Made by a program: the position numbers and the translations under genes. This document shows positions 32,987 to 43,142 of a stretch of 64,000 bases of DNA, one piece after another. The notes beneath the pieces were generated by a model that saw nothing but the letters and a program-made list of their open reading frames with translations, did not search any database and was not told the DNA's origin. Position 1 is the stretch's first letter; every line of letters begins with the position of its first letter. Origin of the DNA: Muribaculum sp. (lineage in GTDB: Bacteria; Bacillota; Clostridia; Lachnospirales; Lachnospiraceae); NCBI GenBank assembly GCA_023663505.1, contig JAMPHH010000003.1, positions 62,001 through 126,000 of the forward strand. Direction: 5' to 3'.

Positions 32987-34729
32987 TTATGCTCCTAATC
33001 GATTGATTACGTGCTCTAACATCTCGCTGATCGCGTTGATGTATCTGCTGGACGCGTTGTAGGCGTTCTGGAACTTGATCATATAGGACAGCTCCTCGTC
33101 CGAGGAAACCCCGATCACCTGCGCCCTCGCGCTCTCCGCAGCCTCCACGGTCACCTGCTGGCTCTCGTAGATGCTCCTGTATACATAACCTGAATTCGCC
33201 ACCTGACTCACCATGTCAGAGTAATAATCGTTAAAGGTGGTCTTTTTCTTCACATTGGGATTCAATGTGTATATCTCCTCCGTGAACGCCGCCTTGAGCT
33301 TATCCACGGTCTCCTGATCCTCCGAATGCTCCGAGAGCCGGAAGCCGAGTCTCGCAGGCTTCTGCATCAGCTCCTTGTTGATCTCTAAGTTCCGCAGCGT
33401 ATAAAGGGTCTCTGTCATCGACGGGTCTTCCGTATTCTCCTCATTGTATACCCAGTATTCCTTGCCGTCCGACCCTTTCACCTTGGTGTACTCATCCGTG
33501 GTGATCTTCTCGAACATCTGAATCGGAGAACCGTTGTCGTTGCGCATGTAACCGCCTTCAACATCCTCGCAGTAGCGCACACCTTCCAAAATAGTGCCGT
33601 CCTCCAGCTCCAGATCCCCTGTCGTCACTCCTGCGGCCTCCGCCAGAATCCCGTTGATCTTGGTCACCACATTATGTACAAGCTGGTCAAACTCCGCCTG
33701 AATGTTCATGATTACCGACTGTGACACGCTGTCGTACTTACCCTCCGCCATATCCGTGTAATCCGCCCTGTGGTCCCCTCTCGCCAGAAGCATCGCCTTC
33801 AGACCTCCGATATCCGTATCCAGATCCGAGGAAATCTCAATGCTTAAATCAAATACCTCCGCGCCGTCAATATTATAGAGTCTGCTGCCGTCGTCCAACT
33901 TGGTAAAAGTCGCGTCCAAGGGCCAGAAGGGTGTGTAGAACCCTGTCGCCTCGTCCAGATAAAGGCTCATCTCGTGGCACAGCTCGCCCTTTACGAAATC
34001 CACTCCCTCAATCTGTACGGACACGTTGCCAAGCTCATCCTCCTTAAAGGAGATCTTAGCCAGCTCAGCCAGCTCATCCAGAATCTGGTTGCGGGTGTCG
34101 CGCAGATCGTTGGCCTTCTCTATGCCGCCGCTCTCTATAGACCTGATCTTGTCGTTCAGCTCCAACAGCTGATTCCCGTATTTATTGATCTTCTCCACCT
34201 GCTGCTTCACTTGGAGATTCAGATTGTCCTGATAGGAGGAAAGCCCGTCATAAATCGCCGCTGCTCTCTCCACAAATTCTGACGAACGGCGCACGAACAC
34301 GCCCTGCGTCACCGAATTGGCAGGGTCCTTGCACAATTCCTGCACAGATTCCCAGAAGTCCTTCATGGTCTGCTGGAAAGCCTTGCCGTTAAATTCCCCG
34401 AGCTGGGTCTCCACTTCCTCAAGCACATTGCTGGACACCTCATAGAACATACTGCGTCCGGATTCCTTGCGGTATGTTTTGTCCAAGAAATAATCTCTGA
34501 TCTGTTTTACCCGGGAATAAGTAGTGCCAAGACCATACTGGTGGTCAGACACGCCCGTGCCCGACAGGGTCTTCTTAAGCGTCACATAAGACCTGTCTGC
34601 CTGCTGCACCTGCTGCCTGCTGTAACCGACCGTATCAATATTAGAAAGATTATGCGCTGTGGTGTTCAGCGCATTTTGACTTGTCTGCAATCCGGATGTT
34701 CCAATATATAAGCTGCTCATCAAAGACAT
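32987..34729 (-). CDS. flgK: hook-associated protein FlgK (short paralogue)
   Basis: A 580-residue HAP1 with YIGTSGLQTSQNALNTTAHN, NLSNIDTVGYSRQQVQQADR at the N-terminus and the C-terminal ELSYMIKFQNAYNASSRYIN, all FlgK hallmarks. KANDLRDTRNQILDELAELA, about residue 205, is also conserved. It resembles the next gene in family but not closely in sequence. GAGGTAAC is the ribosome site. By length it is nearer the usual FlgK and could be the main HAP1. Confidence 0.9.
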   Translation of the reverse strand: MSLMSSLYIGTSGLQTSQNALNTTAHNLSNIDTVGYSRQQVQQADRSYVTLKKTLSGTGVSDHQYGLGTTYSRVKQIRDYFLDKTYRKESGRSMFYEVSSNVLEEVETQLGEFNGKAFQQTMKDFWESVQELCKDPANSVTQGVFVRRSSEFVERAAAIYDGLSSYQDNLNLQVKQQVEKINKYGNQLLELNDKIRSIESGGIEKANDLRDTRNQILDELAELAKISFKEDELGNVSVQIEGVDFVKGELCHEMSLYLDEATGFYTPFWPLDATFTKLDDGSRLYNIDGAEVFDLSIEISSDLDTDIGGLKAMLLARGDHRADYTDMAEGKYDSVSQSVIMNIQAEFDQLVHNVVTKINGILAEAAGVTTGDLELEDGTILEGVRYCEDVEGGYMRNDNGSPIQMFEKITTDEYTKVKGSDGKEYWVYNEENTEDPSMTETLYTLRNLEINKELMQKPARLGFRLSEHSEDQETVDKLKAAFTEEIYTLNPNVKKKTTFNDYYSDMVSQVANSGYVYRSIYESQQVTVEAAESARAQVIGVSSDEELSYMIKFQNAYNASSRYINAISEMLEHVINRLGA

Positions 34730-34772
34730 AATAGTTACCTCGGTTTCTCAAGTAGTTAATAAAAATCGCCGA

Positions 34773-35288
34773 CTATTGCTTGGCGTCAAACCCCCGGTTC
34801 ACCCCCATGGTGTTGCCCGTGCTGTAAGCTCCCCGGTTATAATTGGCAGTCTCGGGAGCCGCCTTGGACGCCTGCAGCAGAGTGATCTCAAACTCCACCA
34901 TCTCCAACGCGTCCTTCAAAAGAACCCCGTTCTGCTCATTGACCCGCTGTAACTCCCGCACCGTCCTGTGAAGCCTGTCGTGAGCCTCCGCCAATGCGCT
35001 CTGTTCCGCGGGTCGTGCCGCCATCATTTCAATCAAATTCGTCAGCGTGAGTGTTGTAACATCCTTGTTCAGTACCGTGGCAATATCCGCAGTCACCTCT
35101 GTGCGTCTGCGTTCCAGGCTGTTGAGCCTGTTTACCATATCCTGCTCCTCATCCGTGATTTTTTGTAAATTTTCCAAGCTGCCGCTCACAATGATCGGCG
35201 TCTTGCGCTGGGATATCTCTAACAGCCCCTCGTATTCGCCGCATTCCCTGTTCAAAACGTCTATCAGGTTCTCCATCAAGCTCGCCAC
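34773..35288 (-). CDS. flgN: FlgN family chaperone
   Basis: A 171-residue helical protein of the FlgN family, which escorts FlgK and FlgL to the export gate. It has LMENLIDVLNRECGEYEGLL, EISQRKTPIIVSGSLENLQK and ITDEEQDMVNRLNSLERRR, the usual FlgN core. GTG 35288 has GGAGGA 8 nt upstream; ATG 35276 is an alternative. The gene lies between flgM and flgK, the normal order. Confidence 0.9.
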   Translation of the reverse strand: MASLMENLIDVLNRECGEYEGLLEISQRKTPIIVSGSLENLQKITDEEQDMVNRLNSLERRRTEVTADIATVLNKDVTTLTLTNLIEMMAARPAEQSALAEAHDRLHRTVRELQRVNEQNGVLLKDALEMVEFEITLLQASKAAPETANYNRGAYSTGNTMGVNRGFDAKQ

Positions 35289-35301
35289 GGGGCCATCCTC
35301 C

Positions 35302-35580
35302 TTATATCAGCGCATTATACTTCTCTAACAGCTTCTCTGCAAAGCTGTTATTGTCCACATTGTATGTGCCGTTCTGTATACGCGCTTTGACAACGGAGGT
35401 TAAATCCTCTCTGACATCAGGGGTAGACTCCAACGCTGTCTTGGCAGTCTGATAATCCTTGCCTCTGCCGCTGATCTCCACATAATCCTTAGTGGACTCT
35501 GTTGCCTCCGCCGCAGTGCTGCGCCTCGTCTTCTGAGTCTTGTAAAGCTGCTGTACCTGTGTGTAAGCCTCTATACGCAT
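35302..35580 (-). CDS. flgM: anti-sigma-28 factor FlgM
   Basis: A 92-residue protein with the FlgM C-terminal helix pattern VREDLTSVVKARIQNGTYNV followed by FAEKLLEKYNALI. FlgM holds sigma-28 until the hook is complete, then is exported. I chose ATG 35580 (MRIEAYTQVQ) because AAGGAGG precedes it; an in-frame ATG at 35610 would place the ribosome site inside the gene. It is first in its operon behind a sigma-28 promoter, which makes its synthesis self-limiting. Confidence 0.92.
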   Translation of the reverse strand: MRIEAYTQVQQLYKTQKTRRSTAAEATESTKDYVEISGRGKDYQTAKTALESTPDVREDLTSVVKARIQNGTYNVDNNSFAEKLLEKYNALI

Positions 35581-35631
35581 ATCGGATTCCTCCTTTCCCT
35601 TAGTATTCAAAATATATCCGATTCACAATAT

Positions 35632-35658
35632 GTATCGGCGTAAAACATAAATTCTTTA
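35632..35658 (-). promoter_or_regulatory. sigma-28 promoter of flgM
   Basis: On the - strand TAAA (35658-35655), 15 nt, then GCCGATAC (35639-35632): one mismatch to the consensus. Confidence 0.9.
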
Positions 35659-35668
35659 GTGCAATCGG

Positions 35669-35697
35669 TTGATTTTTTTTCTGATTTTGTGTAACAT
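35669..35697 (+). promoter_or_regulatory. possible sigma-A promoter for the membrane-protein pair
   Basis: TTGATT (35669-35674), 17 nt, TAACAT (35692-35697). It runs away from the flgM promoter and is 68 nt before ATG 35766. The -10 is weak. Confidence 0.45.
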
Positions 35698-35765
35698 ATG
35701 GATTAACAGTTCATCTATCGGCGCATGCTGAATTGTTATGTAACTCAGGAAAGGAACCCACTCCC

Positions 35766-37415
35766 ATGGATTCTAACTATATTTCGGACACAAGGAACAA
35801 GCAATTAACCCACAAGGCGATAGATCGTGTTATTTTTGTTGCTGTATGCTTATTGCTGCTAATTTATATAGGAATCTTCGCTTATTTGAACCTATGTAAA
35901 TACACACAGCACGTCGATTCCGACATCGCGGTGGACGCCATGCTTGCCAGAGAGATTTGGACAGAGAAGGACTTGACCCCCAACAATTGGATCTCCAGCA
36001 CAGAGCGTCTGGTGGTGGGCGTTCCTGCATTGTCCGCTCTTTTTTATGGCATGAGCAAAAGCATGGTCTTCTCTATGGGAATCTCCTGTGTGATTGTGGG
36101 GGGATTATTGCTTGCGTCCATCGCATTTACCCTAAAACGCTGTAAGCTGTCGAATCCAGCCATTGCCACGGCGCTCCTTGCGCTCTGCGCCCTTCCCGTC
36201 AACGGACTGCGCAACGACGGTCAAATGGTGCCGTTCGTGATGCTGCTCTGGTTTTTATTCGCGGATTATTATGCATTGCACAGCATTTGCCTATTTCTAT
36301 GCACTGCCTTCTATATTCATTTGAGAGAATGTCCCCTTCCAAATAATCGCGGCAGAAAGCTTCAATACGCTATGATCTGGTTCCTGCTCTTTGCCCTCTG
36401 CGGCGGGCTCGCCCTCGGGGGGATGCGCTGCCTGCAGGTGGTGATACTTCCCTTGTTTGTCTGGGAGCTTTTACTCCTGTTCTTTGAAAACGATCACATG
36501 TCCCAAAGACCGACACGCAAAAGGCTGCTGGCTTTCGGGTTTATTCTCTCGCTGCTCGTCGTCGGTGTCTTAGCCAAGCTCTACCCCACCAACGTGGAGT
36601 ATCCCATGTATATCCAGAATGCGTCCGGTATGATGGATCGCCTGACCCGCCATGTCCCTGCCGCCGTGCTGGAATGTCTTGGAATCGCCGGCAATTGCAC
36701 GCTTAACTCCCTGTCCGCAATGATGCAGCTTGGCATTCTGGCATTGCTGGCGCTTGTAATCTATGGGCTTATATTCCTTCTGGGCAAGAGCGGGGGCGCA
36801 AGGATTCCTTTTTCTCAAAGGGCGCTGCTTCAGGCTCTCGGCACATCGTTCCTGCTCACGGTATTGATTGAGGTCGTGACAGATGCTGAACCCGCCCATA
36901 ATTATTTCTTTGTTGTATGGTTCGTAATCATCACCGTGCTGGCCTGCCTGATCACCTATTTTGAGAAGGCTTCCCCGTATTTTGCCCGATTGATTATGGC
37001 CTGTGTCTGCATTTTTGCGCTGTGCAATATTTTTTACACATATAAGGATTGCATTACCACGAAGGATAATCTGAAGGAATATGAGGAAGTGATTGAATAT
37101 ATAGAGTCCGAAAATATCAGCTATGGCTATGCGGAATTCTGGGATGCCTCGCGCATATGCATTATGACGGACGGACGGCTTACCATGGGGCACTGCTATC
37201 GCATGGAGGATTTGCATATGTATTGGTGGACCACCAGCACGAAATGGTATGTCCCCAATCTTCCCGAGGAGATGCGGACGGCTTACATTGTACACAAGAA
37301 AGATAAGGATGCCTTTATGAAGCAATTTAACGACCCTGCAATCGTGAACTTGAGTTATGAAAATGACAGTTTCGCCGTGTATATCAGCGACTATAATCTG
37401 GTGCGCATGAACTGA
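35766..37415 (+). CDS. polytopic membrane protein, GT-C glycosyltransferase-like
   Basis: A 549-residue protein with about ten hydrophobic membrane segments, the first at about residues 21-43. After it comes HVDSDIAVDAML (49-60), with an Asp-x-Asp in the first outer loop like the catalytic pair of GT-C enzymes that use lipid-linked sugars. A soluble C-terminal part of about 120 residues follows the last segment. The start is ATG 35766 with AGGAAAGG upstream; an earlier TTG frame at 35733 is less likely. It forms a unit with the next gene. Function is suggested by architecture, not by a recognised family. Confidence 0.55.
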   Translation: MDSNYISDTRNKQLTHKAIDRVIFVAVCLLLLIYIGIFAYLNLCKYTQHVDSDIAVDAMLAREIWTEKDLTPNNWISSTERLVVGVPALSALFYGMSKSMVFSMGISCVIVGGLLLASIAFTLKRCKLSNPAIATALLALCALPVNGLRNDGQMVPFVMLLWFLFADYYALHSICLFLCTAFYIHLRECPLPNNRGRKLQYAMIWFLLFALCGGLALGGMRCLQVVILPLFVWELLLLFFENDHMSQRPTRKRLLAFGFILSLLVVGVLAKLYPTNVEYPMYIQNASGMMDRLTRHVPAAVLECLGIAGNCTLNSLSAMMQLGILALLALVIYGLIFLLGKSGGARIPFSQRALLQALGTSFLLTVLIEVVTDAEPAHNYFFVVWFVIITVLACLITYFEKASPYFARLIMACVCIFALCNIFYTYKDCITTKDNLKEYEEVIEYIESENISYGYAEFWDASRICIMTDGRLTMGHCYRMEDLHMYWWTTSTKWYVPNLPEEMRTAYIVHKKDKDAFMKQFNDPAIVNLSYENDSFAVYISDYNLVRMN

Positions 37416-37431
37416 CAGAAAGGAGTCACGC

Positions 37432-39030
37432 ATGAAACCACACACCAACACCGCAAAGGGTGTTAAGCTTCAGAGTATCTATGCTCTGTGTATGGGGATT
37501 TTATTTGCCTTCGCGTTGTGTATCGCCCTCTTTCTGGCTTATTACAGCACATGCTACTCCTACTATTCCTCCACGAATTATGACATCCCTGTTTATTTCA
37601 CCAAGGATCACGTATTTTTTAATATTTTAAGCTTTGCGGCCGTCATCGCGCTCTCCGCCCTGCTGCAGCTTTTATTCCAAGAGCTTGGGGACAGGCTTGG
37701 GGAGAAGAAGCAGCGATTGGCAGGGTATCTTTTTCTTGGCCTTTGCTGCCTGCTCTATGTGACCTTCTGCCTTGTATGGGTCACAGAGCTTCCTTATTAC
37801 CCCAGCGGCGACCAGCTAAACGCCACCGCCGCCGCTTATTATCACCGTCAGGGGAACTTTATCATGTTAAAAAAAAGCGGATACCTCGGCAAATTCCCCT
37901 ATCAAAAGGGGCTTGCCTTTCTCTATGAGCTTCTGTTTGACGTGTTTGGAGACTTCTGTTATCCGGTTGCGGCGAGATTCCATATAGTGATGGGCGTCAT
38001 CACTATGGTGTTTGGATATCTTTTCGTGGAGGAGAGTGTGCCTGACAGCTTCTGTAAGCTGTTGTATGGTCCTCTGGTGCTTTTCTGCGCTCCCTACCTG
38101 ATCCTGACGCCCTACACCTATGGGGACTTGCCCTCTATCTGCTTCTGCACCGTGATTTTTTGGGCGTTGGCGCGCTTTGCCAAGACCGATCGGCTGCGCT
38201 ATGTCATCCTTGCCTGCTGCATGGCTGCGCTGTCGCTCATGGTGCGTCTGCACACATGGATCGCGCTCATCGCCATCATAATCGGTATGCTCTTGGTCAC
38301 GATACAGCGCAAAAAGCTGCGATATCTGTTGTCAAGCCTAATCATCACGGCGAGTGCCCTGTGTGCAATCAAGGTCTTAGACTATTCCTTTGCGCTGCGC
38401 TCGGGCTATGAGATCACGGAAGGCGCTCCCATGGTACTGACGCTGGCGATGGGACTCCAAGATAATAACGACGGACCGGGCACCTACAACAACTACCAGA
38501 CCACCACCTTAAGCTCTGTGGATTATGACAATGATGCCGCCACAGAGATCGCACTCGAAGACATTCGGGAAAATATGGAAAGCTTCACCGAGGATTCCTC
38601 CTATGCCATATGGTTCTTTAAGACCAAGCTCCAAATGCAATGGATTGAGCCCAGCTTCGAAACCCTGAAATCCACCCATTCCTTTGACGAAGCCCTTCCT
38701 GTGCCGGACTGGATCGCGAGGGTGTATTACGGGGATCTGCATGACCCCTTGGTGCGTTTTGCGGACGGTTATCAGAGCGTGGTCTATCTGGGCTTTCTGT
38801 GCTCTCTTTTCGCATTATGGCAAAGACGTAAGGGAGATGCCGCAAGCTTCATCCCCCTTATCGCTATCGTAGGCGGCTTTCTGTTCAGCATTATCTGGGA
38901 ATCCCAATGCCGATATGTGCTGCCCTATTATTTATTTATGCTGATGTACGTGCCGGAGGGCATAGTCCTGTGCCACTCAATGGTTCGAAGCCTGTTACAG
39001 CGCATGCAACGATTACTTCATCGTGATTAA
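37432..39030 (+). CDS. polytopic membrane protein, GT39-like
   Basis: A 532-residue protein with about eleven membrane segments. The first outer loop holds LPYYPSGDQLN (120-130) and then KFPYQKGLAFLYELLFD, a pattern common in PMT/ArnT-like (GT39) proteins that move sugars from polyprenyl phosphate. HTWIALIAIIIGMLLV marks one of the later helices. AAGGAG precedes ATG 37432, 16 nt after the gene before. In clostridia such pairs occur near flagellar and cell-wall glycan genes. Substrate unknown. Confidence 0.6.
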   Translation: MKPHTNTAKGVKLQSIYALCMGILFAFALCIALFLAYYSTCYSYYSSTNYDIPVYFTKDHVFFNILSFAAVIALSALLQLLFQELGDRLGEKKQRLAGYLFLGLCCLLYVTFCLVWVTELPYYPSGDQLNATAAAYYHRQGNFIMLKKSGYLGKFPYQKGLAFLYELLFDVFGDFCYPVAARFHIVMGVITMVFGYLFVEESVPDSFCKLLYGPLVLFCAPYLILTPYTYGDLPSICFCTVIFWALARFAKTDRLRYVILACCMAALSLMVRLHTWIALIAIIIGMLLVTIQRKKLRYLLSSLIITASALCAIKVLDYSFALRSGYEITEGAPMVLTLAMGLQDNNDGPGTYNNYQTTTLSSVDYDNDAATEIALEDIRENMESFTEDSSYAIWFFKTKLQMQWIEPSFETLKSTHSFDEALPVPDWIARVYYGDLHDPLVRFADGYQSVVYLGFLCSLFALWQRRKGDAASFIPLIAIVGGFLFSIIWESQCRYVLPYYLFMLMYVPEGIVLCHSMVRSLLQRMQRLLHRD

Positions 39031-39225
39031 TTCGCAGTCACAATATTTATCCTTCTCCGATGTATAGCTGCTACAATTTACAGTCTAACTGTTAGCTTGC
39101 TTCTATTGTTAGTATGTTAGTACATGAATGCAGCACGGATGCGCCATGAATTAACCTTATTTCATCGCGATTAAGTTCTATCACGATATTATGGTCATTC
39201 GGCCGTTTCCTGCCCTGAATATGGA

Positions 39226-41382
39226 CTACTTCATCATGCCTAAGATCAGGTCCAGCAGGTTGTATCTGTTGAACATCGCCACAGCCACCAGAGATACCGT
39301 GGACATAATCTTGATCAAAATATCAAGGGAGGGACCCACAGTGTCCTTCAGGGGATCGCCAACCGTGTCACCCACAACCGCCGCGTCATGTGCGGGGGAA
39401 CCCTTCTTCTGTCCCTCGATAGCGCCTGACTCGATATATTTCTTGCCGTTATCCCACGCACCGCCTGCATTGCCTGTGAAGATCGCCAGCATGATCGCGG
39501 AGAGCGTCGCACCGATTAACACGCCGCCCACAAAGAGCGGTCCAAAGAGGAAGCCTGCAATCAGCGGAAATACGATCGAAAGGATTGCGGGGAAGCGCAT
39601 CTCCTTTAACGCCCCTTGAGAGGAAATCTCAATACAGGTCTTGTAATCAGGCTTTGCCTTGCCCTCAAGGATTCCGGGGATCTCCTTAAACTGTCTCCTC
39701 ACTTCCTCCACCATCTTGCGGGCAGCCTTCGCAACCGCCTCGATCAACATACCCGAGAAAAGATACGGCAGCGCCGCGCCGACCATCGCGCCGGAGAGGA
39801 TCAACGGGTCTGTAAAGTTCAGGTTCAGGGGCGTGCCCGGCTCATTAAAGGAATACAGATAGGACACCATCAGGGACAACGCCGCAAGAGAGGCAGAGCC
39901 GATGGCAAAGCCCTTGCCGATCGCCGCAGTGGTGTTGCCCACCGAGTCAAGCTTATCCGTAATCTCCCTCACCTCAGGCTCCAGCTCGGACATCTCGGCA
40001 ATACCGCCCGCATTGTCGGAGATCGGTCCGTAGGTGTCAACGGAGACCGTGGTGCTGACAAAGGAGAGCATACCGATCGCCGCCATGGAGATTCCAAACA
40101 TTCCCGCAACCGCATAGGACGCATAGGTTGCCACGCCCAACAGAATCAGCGGAGCCATACAGGATTTCATTCCCACCGCAAGTCCCTGAGTAATGGTAAG
40201 CGCCGCTCCCTCCTTGGAAGCATGGGCAATCAACTGTGTCGGCTTATAATCATAGCTTGTGTAATACTCGGCGATCATACCGATCACCACGCCGCTCACC
40301 ACGCCGATAGACGCGGCAATCCACGGTGAGAGGAAGCCCACGTTAAAGCCCGCGTCCACGATCGCCTCCGACAATGAAGCTTCGCTAAACAGCAGATAAG
40401 TCGCCCCGAGACCGCAGAGAATCGTGAGTGCCGCGGAAACCATCGTCGCAAAGTTCAAATCCTTATGCGGATTATCGGAGCCCTTCTTAAAGAGCACGGA
40501 CGCGATACCAATGATACACGCCAAGAGTCCGCATGCCGCAAACACAAGGGGATAGTAGAACATCTTTTCCAAAAGCTCCTCGCTGATCTTGCCGCTGCCT
40601 GCGAGGGAAGCTAAAAATAAATGCGACGCCAGAATAATGCCTGAGGAGATGGCTCCCACATAGGATTCCAGCAGATCGGAGCCAAGCCCTGCCACATCGC
40701 CTACATTATCGCCCACATTGTCGGCAATCGTCGCAGGATTGCGTGGATCGTCCTCGGGGATATGCGCCTCGGTCTTACCCACCAGGTCGGCGCCCATATC
40801 CGCCGCCTTGGTGTAGATTCCGCCTCCCACACGGTTGAACATCGCCACAATGGAGCAGCCCAGCGCATAACAGGAAAGACATTGCGTAAAGATTGCTCCG
40901 TTCGTGATCGCCTCCACGGACATCAAGCCCATACCCACACCAAAGATCATGTATACAATAAACAGACCAAGCAGCGCAAAGCCGCCCACGCAGAGTCCCA
41001 TCACAGAGCCCCCGCGGAAGGCAACCTTCAGGGTCTCACCGATATTCTTGGTCTCACGCGCCTTGTTGGACACGCGCACATTCGCGTAGGTCGCAATCTT
41101 CATGCCAATCCACCCCGCTGCCGCAGACATCAGCACACCGATGACAAAGCAGATCGCCGACTGCCATGACATAAAGATCAACAGCACCGCGATGACTGCC
41201 ACCACAATCGCGATAATCTTGTACTCATAAGTGATAAACGCATTTGCACCGACACGGATCGCAGACGCGATCTCCGCCATGGTATCCGTTCCTTCCTCCA
41301 TCTTCTTGACTCCCGAGAAGTTGAACGCCGCAAACGCCAGCGCAGCAATCGCTGCCACAATAACTAAAATCAGAGCCGTCAT
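39226..41382 (-). CDS. hppA: membrane-bound ion-translocating pyrophosphatase
   Basis: A 718-residue integral membrane enzyme coupling pyrophosphate hydrolysis to H+ or Na+ export. The pyrophosphate site is plain: DPRNPATIADNVGDNVGDVA, and near the C-terminus DAAVVGDTVGDPLKDT. GNTTAAIGKGFA has Ala where K+-independent enzymes have Lys, so it should be K+-dependent. The ion cannot be read with certainty; many K+-dependent clostridial forms pump Na+. I chose ATG 41382 (MTALILVIV) because AAAGGG precedes it; an upstream ATG at 41448 lacks a ribosome site at proper distance. Confidence 0.95.
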   Translation of the reverse strand: MTALILVIVAAIAALAFAAFNFSGVKKMEEGTDTMAEIASAIRVGANAFITYEYKIIAIVVAVIAVLLIFMSWQSAICFVIGVLMSAAAGWIGMKIATYANVRVSNKARETKNIGETLKVAFRGGSVMGLCVGGFALLGLFIVYMIFGVGMGLMSVEAITNGAIFTQCLSCYALGCSIVAMFNRVGGGIYTKAADMGADLVGKTEAHIPEDDPRNPATIADNVGDNVGDVAGLGSDLLESYVGAISSGIILASHLFLASLAGSGKISEELLEKMFYYPLVFAACGLLACIIGIASVLFKKGSDNPHKDLNFATMVSAALTILCGLGATYLLFSEASLSEAIVDAGFNVGFLSPWIAASIGVVSGVVIGMIAEYYTSYDYKPTQLIAHASKEGAALTITQGLAVGMKSCMAPLILLGVATYASYAVAGMFGISMAAIGMLSFVSTTVSVDTYGPISDNAGGIAEMSELEPEVREITDKLDSVGNTTAAIGKGFAIGSASLAALSLMVSYLYSFNEPGTPLNLNFTDPLILSGAMVGAALPYLFSGMLIEAVAKAARKMVEEVRRQFKEIPGILEGKAKPDYKTCIEISSQGALKEMRFPAILSIVFPLIAGFLFGPLFVGGVLIGATLSAIMLAIFTGNAGGAWDNGKKYIESGAIEGQKKGSPAHDAAVVGDTVGDPLKDTVGPSLDILIKIMSTVSLVAVAMFNRYNLLDLILGMMK

Positions 41383-41497
41383 TGTTGTAACACCCTTTCT
41401 TGTATTAAATTTAGGCGCGCACGCGGTCACATATCCCATTGCAGGCATGGCATTTATTGCCAGCAGGAATCGACCTCCTTAGACGCCCATGTGGTAA

Positions 41498-41526
41498 ATT
41501 TTACCAAATTATTTCACAAAAATCAA
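41498..41526 (-). promoter_or_regulatory. sigma-A promoter of hppA
   Basis: On the - strand TTGATT (41526-41521), 17 nt, TAAAAT (41503-41498). AAGGAGG at about 41482-41476 is not placed for either hppA start and may belong to a short leader peptide or be chance. Confidence 0.6.
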
Positions 41527-41606
41527 CTGTTTCTGAACAATTGCACCTAATCAATTGCACCTAATCAAAGTAACGGTTCAGCCTTCAAATCATAGTGCGG
41601 AGGGGC

Positions 41607-41830
41607 GGCGGGAGATGACTGGGAGTGTTTTGCGGACTGGCTGCGGTTGGGGGTTTTCTAATAGTGCGGGGTTGGATATTGCAATTTGCGGGTCGGCTCT
41701 AAGGTGCATCCATGCACCTAGAGCCTAAAATGCGCATCCGTGCGCATTTCACCCTAGATTCTTGACGCACTATAAGAAAACGCTCCAACCTCCGCCGAAG
41801 TCCGCAAAACACTCCCAGTCATCTCCCGCC
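41607..41830. repeat. long-hairpin repeat element, copy A
   Basis: A perfect 32-bp inverted repeat (41607-41638 and 41799-41830) encloses 160 bp that is itself an imperfect palindrome. Inside are two perfect small hairpins, GGTGCAT/ATGCACC and ATGCGCAT/ATGCGCAC-like. The same sequence occurs in reverse orientation at 62172-62396, with matching flanks of about 30 bp on each side. It lies in the 490-bp gap between hppA and dapL. It has no coding potential and looks like a MITE or large REP-type element. Confidence 0.85.
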
Positions 41831-41870
41831 TTGATACCCGTACAAAGCAAATATACTCAACTGTTACTAA

Positions 41871-43085
41871 TCACATCCCCTTGATCCGGTCCACTGCCTC
41901 CACTGTGTTCTCATAGCTTCCAAACGCCGTCAGTCTGAAATATCCCTCGCCGTTTGGACCAAATCCGGAGCCGGGCGTTCCCACCACATTCACGCGCTCC
42001 AGCAAATAATCAAAAAACTCCCAGCTCGTCATTCCGTCCGGTGTCTTAAGCCAGATATAGGGCGCGTTCACACCGCCGGAAACAGTGTAGCCCGCCTCCC
42101 TCAAGCCGTTTAAGATATAACGTGCGTTATTCATATAATAGGCAATCTGATCCTTTAGCTGCGCCTTGCCCGCCTCTGAATACACCGCCTCCCCCGCACG
42201 CTGCACGATATAGGGCGCACCGTTGTACTTGGTGCCGTGTCTTCTCGCCCAGAGCGAGTGCAGCGCCACATCACCGCATTTCAAGTCCTTGGGCACAACC
42301 GTGAAGCCCAGCCGCACGCCGGTAAAGCCCGCATTCTTAGAGAAGGAGCGAAGCTCGATGGCGCAGCCCCTCGCACCCTCACACTCATAGATGCTGTGAG
42401 GGACGTCCTCCTCGGAAATATATGCCTCATAAGCGGCGTCGTATATGATGACAGCCCCCACCTTGTTCGCATAGTCTACCCATTCCTGAAGCTGTGCCTT
42501 GGTGATCGTGGCACCGGTAGGATTGTTGGGAAAGCACAGATAGATCAAGTCCGGCGTCTGCCCCGGAAGCTGTGGCGCGAATCCGTTCTCCGCGGTACAG
42601 GGCATGTAGATCACGTCCGACCATGTCTCGCTTGTGCTGTCATATGTCCCGGTTCTCCCCGCCATCACGTTGGAATCCACATACACGGGATACACGGGGT
42701 CGCACACCGCTATCTTATTATCCAGACTGAAAATCTCCTGAATATTGCCGGAATCACATTTTGCGCCATCTGATACGAAGATCTCGTCCGCGCTCACATC
42801 GCAGCCGCGCGCTTTATAATCGTTCTCGGCAATGACATTTCTCAAAAAATCATATCCCAGATCCGGCGCATAGCCGCGGAAGGTCTCCGCCCTTCCCATC
42901 TCGTCCACCGCGCCGTGAAGCGCCTGTATGATCGCGGGAGCGAGGGGCTGGGTCACATCTCCGATCCCCAGACGAATGATCTTCTTGTCGGGATTTGCTG
43001 CCGCATACGCGTTGACCTTCTTGCCAATCGTAGAGAAAAGATAGCTTCCGGGCAGCTTCAGATAATTGTCATTTAATTTAAACAT
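41871..43085 (-). CDS. dapL: LL-diaminopimelate aminotransferase
   Basis: A 404-residue class I PLP aminotransferase making LL-diaminopimelate directly from tetrahydrodipicolinate. The opening [20 protein letters not shown] and [20 protein letters not shown] are specific to DapL, as is [13 protein letters not shown]. The PLP Lys is in [18 protein letters not shown] 43085 has AAGGAGATGG upstream; an earlier frame start at 43130 is unlikely. It follows dapF at 170 nt, with a small repeat element in between. Confidence 0.95.
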   Translation of the reverse strand: MFKLNDNYLKLPGSYLFSTIGKKVNAYAAANPDKKIIRLGIGDVTQPLAPAIIQALHGAVDEMGRAETFRGYAPDLGYDFLRNVIAENDYKARGCDVSADEIFVSDGAKCDSGNIQEIFSLDNKIAVCDPVYPVYVDSNVMAGRTGTYDSTSETWSDVIYMPCTAENGFAPQLPGQTPDLIYLCFPNNPTGATITKAQLQEWVDYANKVGAVIIYDAAYEAYISEEDVPHSIYECEGARGCAIELRSFSKNAGFTGVRLGFTVVPKDLKCGDVALHSLWARRHGTKYNGAPYIVQRAGEAVYSEAGKAQLKDQIAYYMNNARYILNGLREAGYTVSGGVNAPYIWLKTPDGMTSWEFFDYLLERVNVVGTPGSGFGPNGEGYFRLTAFGSYENTVEAVDRIKGM

Positions 43086-43142
43086 GATACTTCCATCTCC
43101 TTTTCTATTATATATTATTGACACTCCCAATCATGTGGAGGC

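Noticed and set aside
35716..35724. GCCGATAG on the - strand as a second flgM promoter
   Set aside because: The expected TAAA is missing 15 nt upstream, and the site at 35632-35658 is much better.
39031..39225. Possible small RNA or terminator between the membrane protein and hppA
   Set aside because: Short scattered repeats such as TTAG and ATCGCGATTAA were seen but no convincing stem with a T-run.
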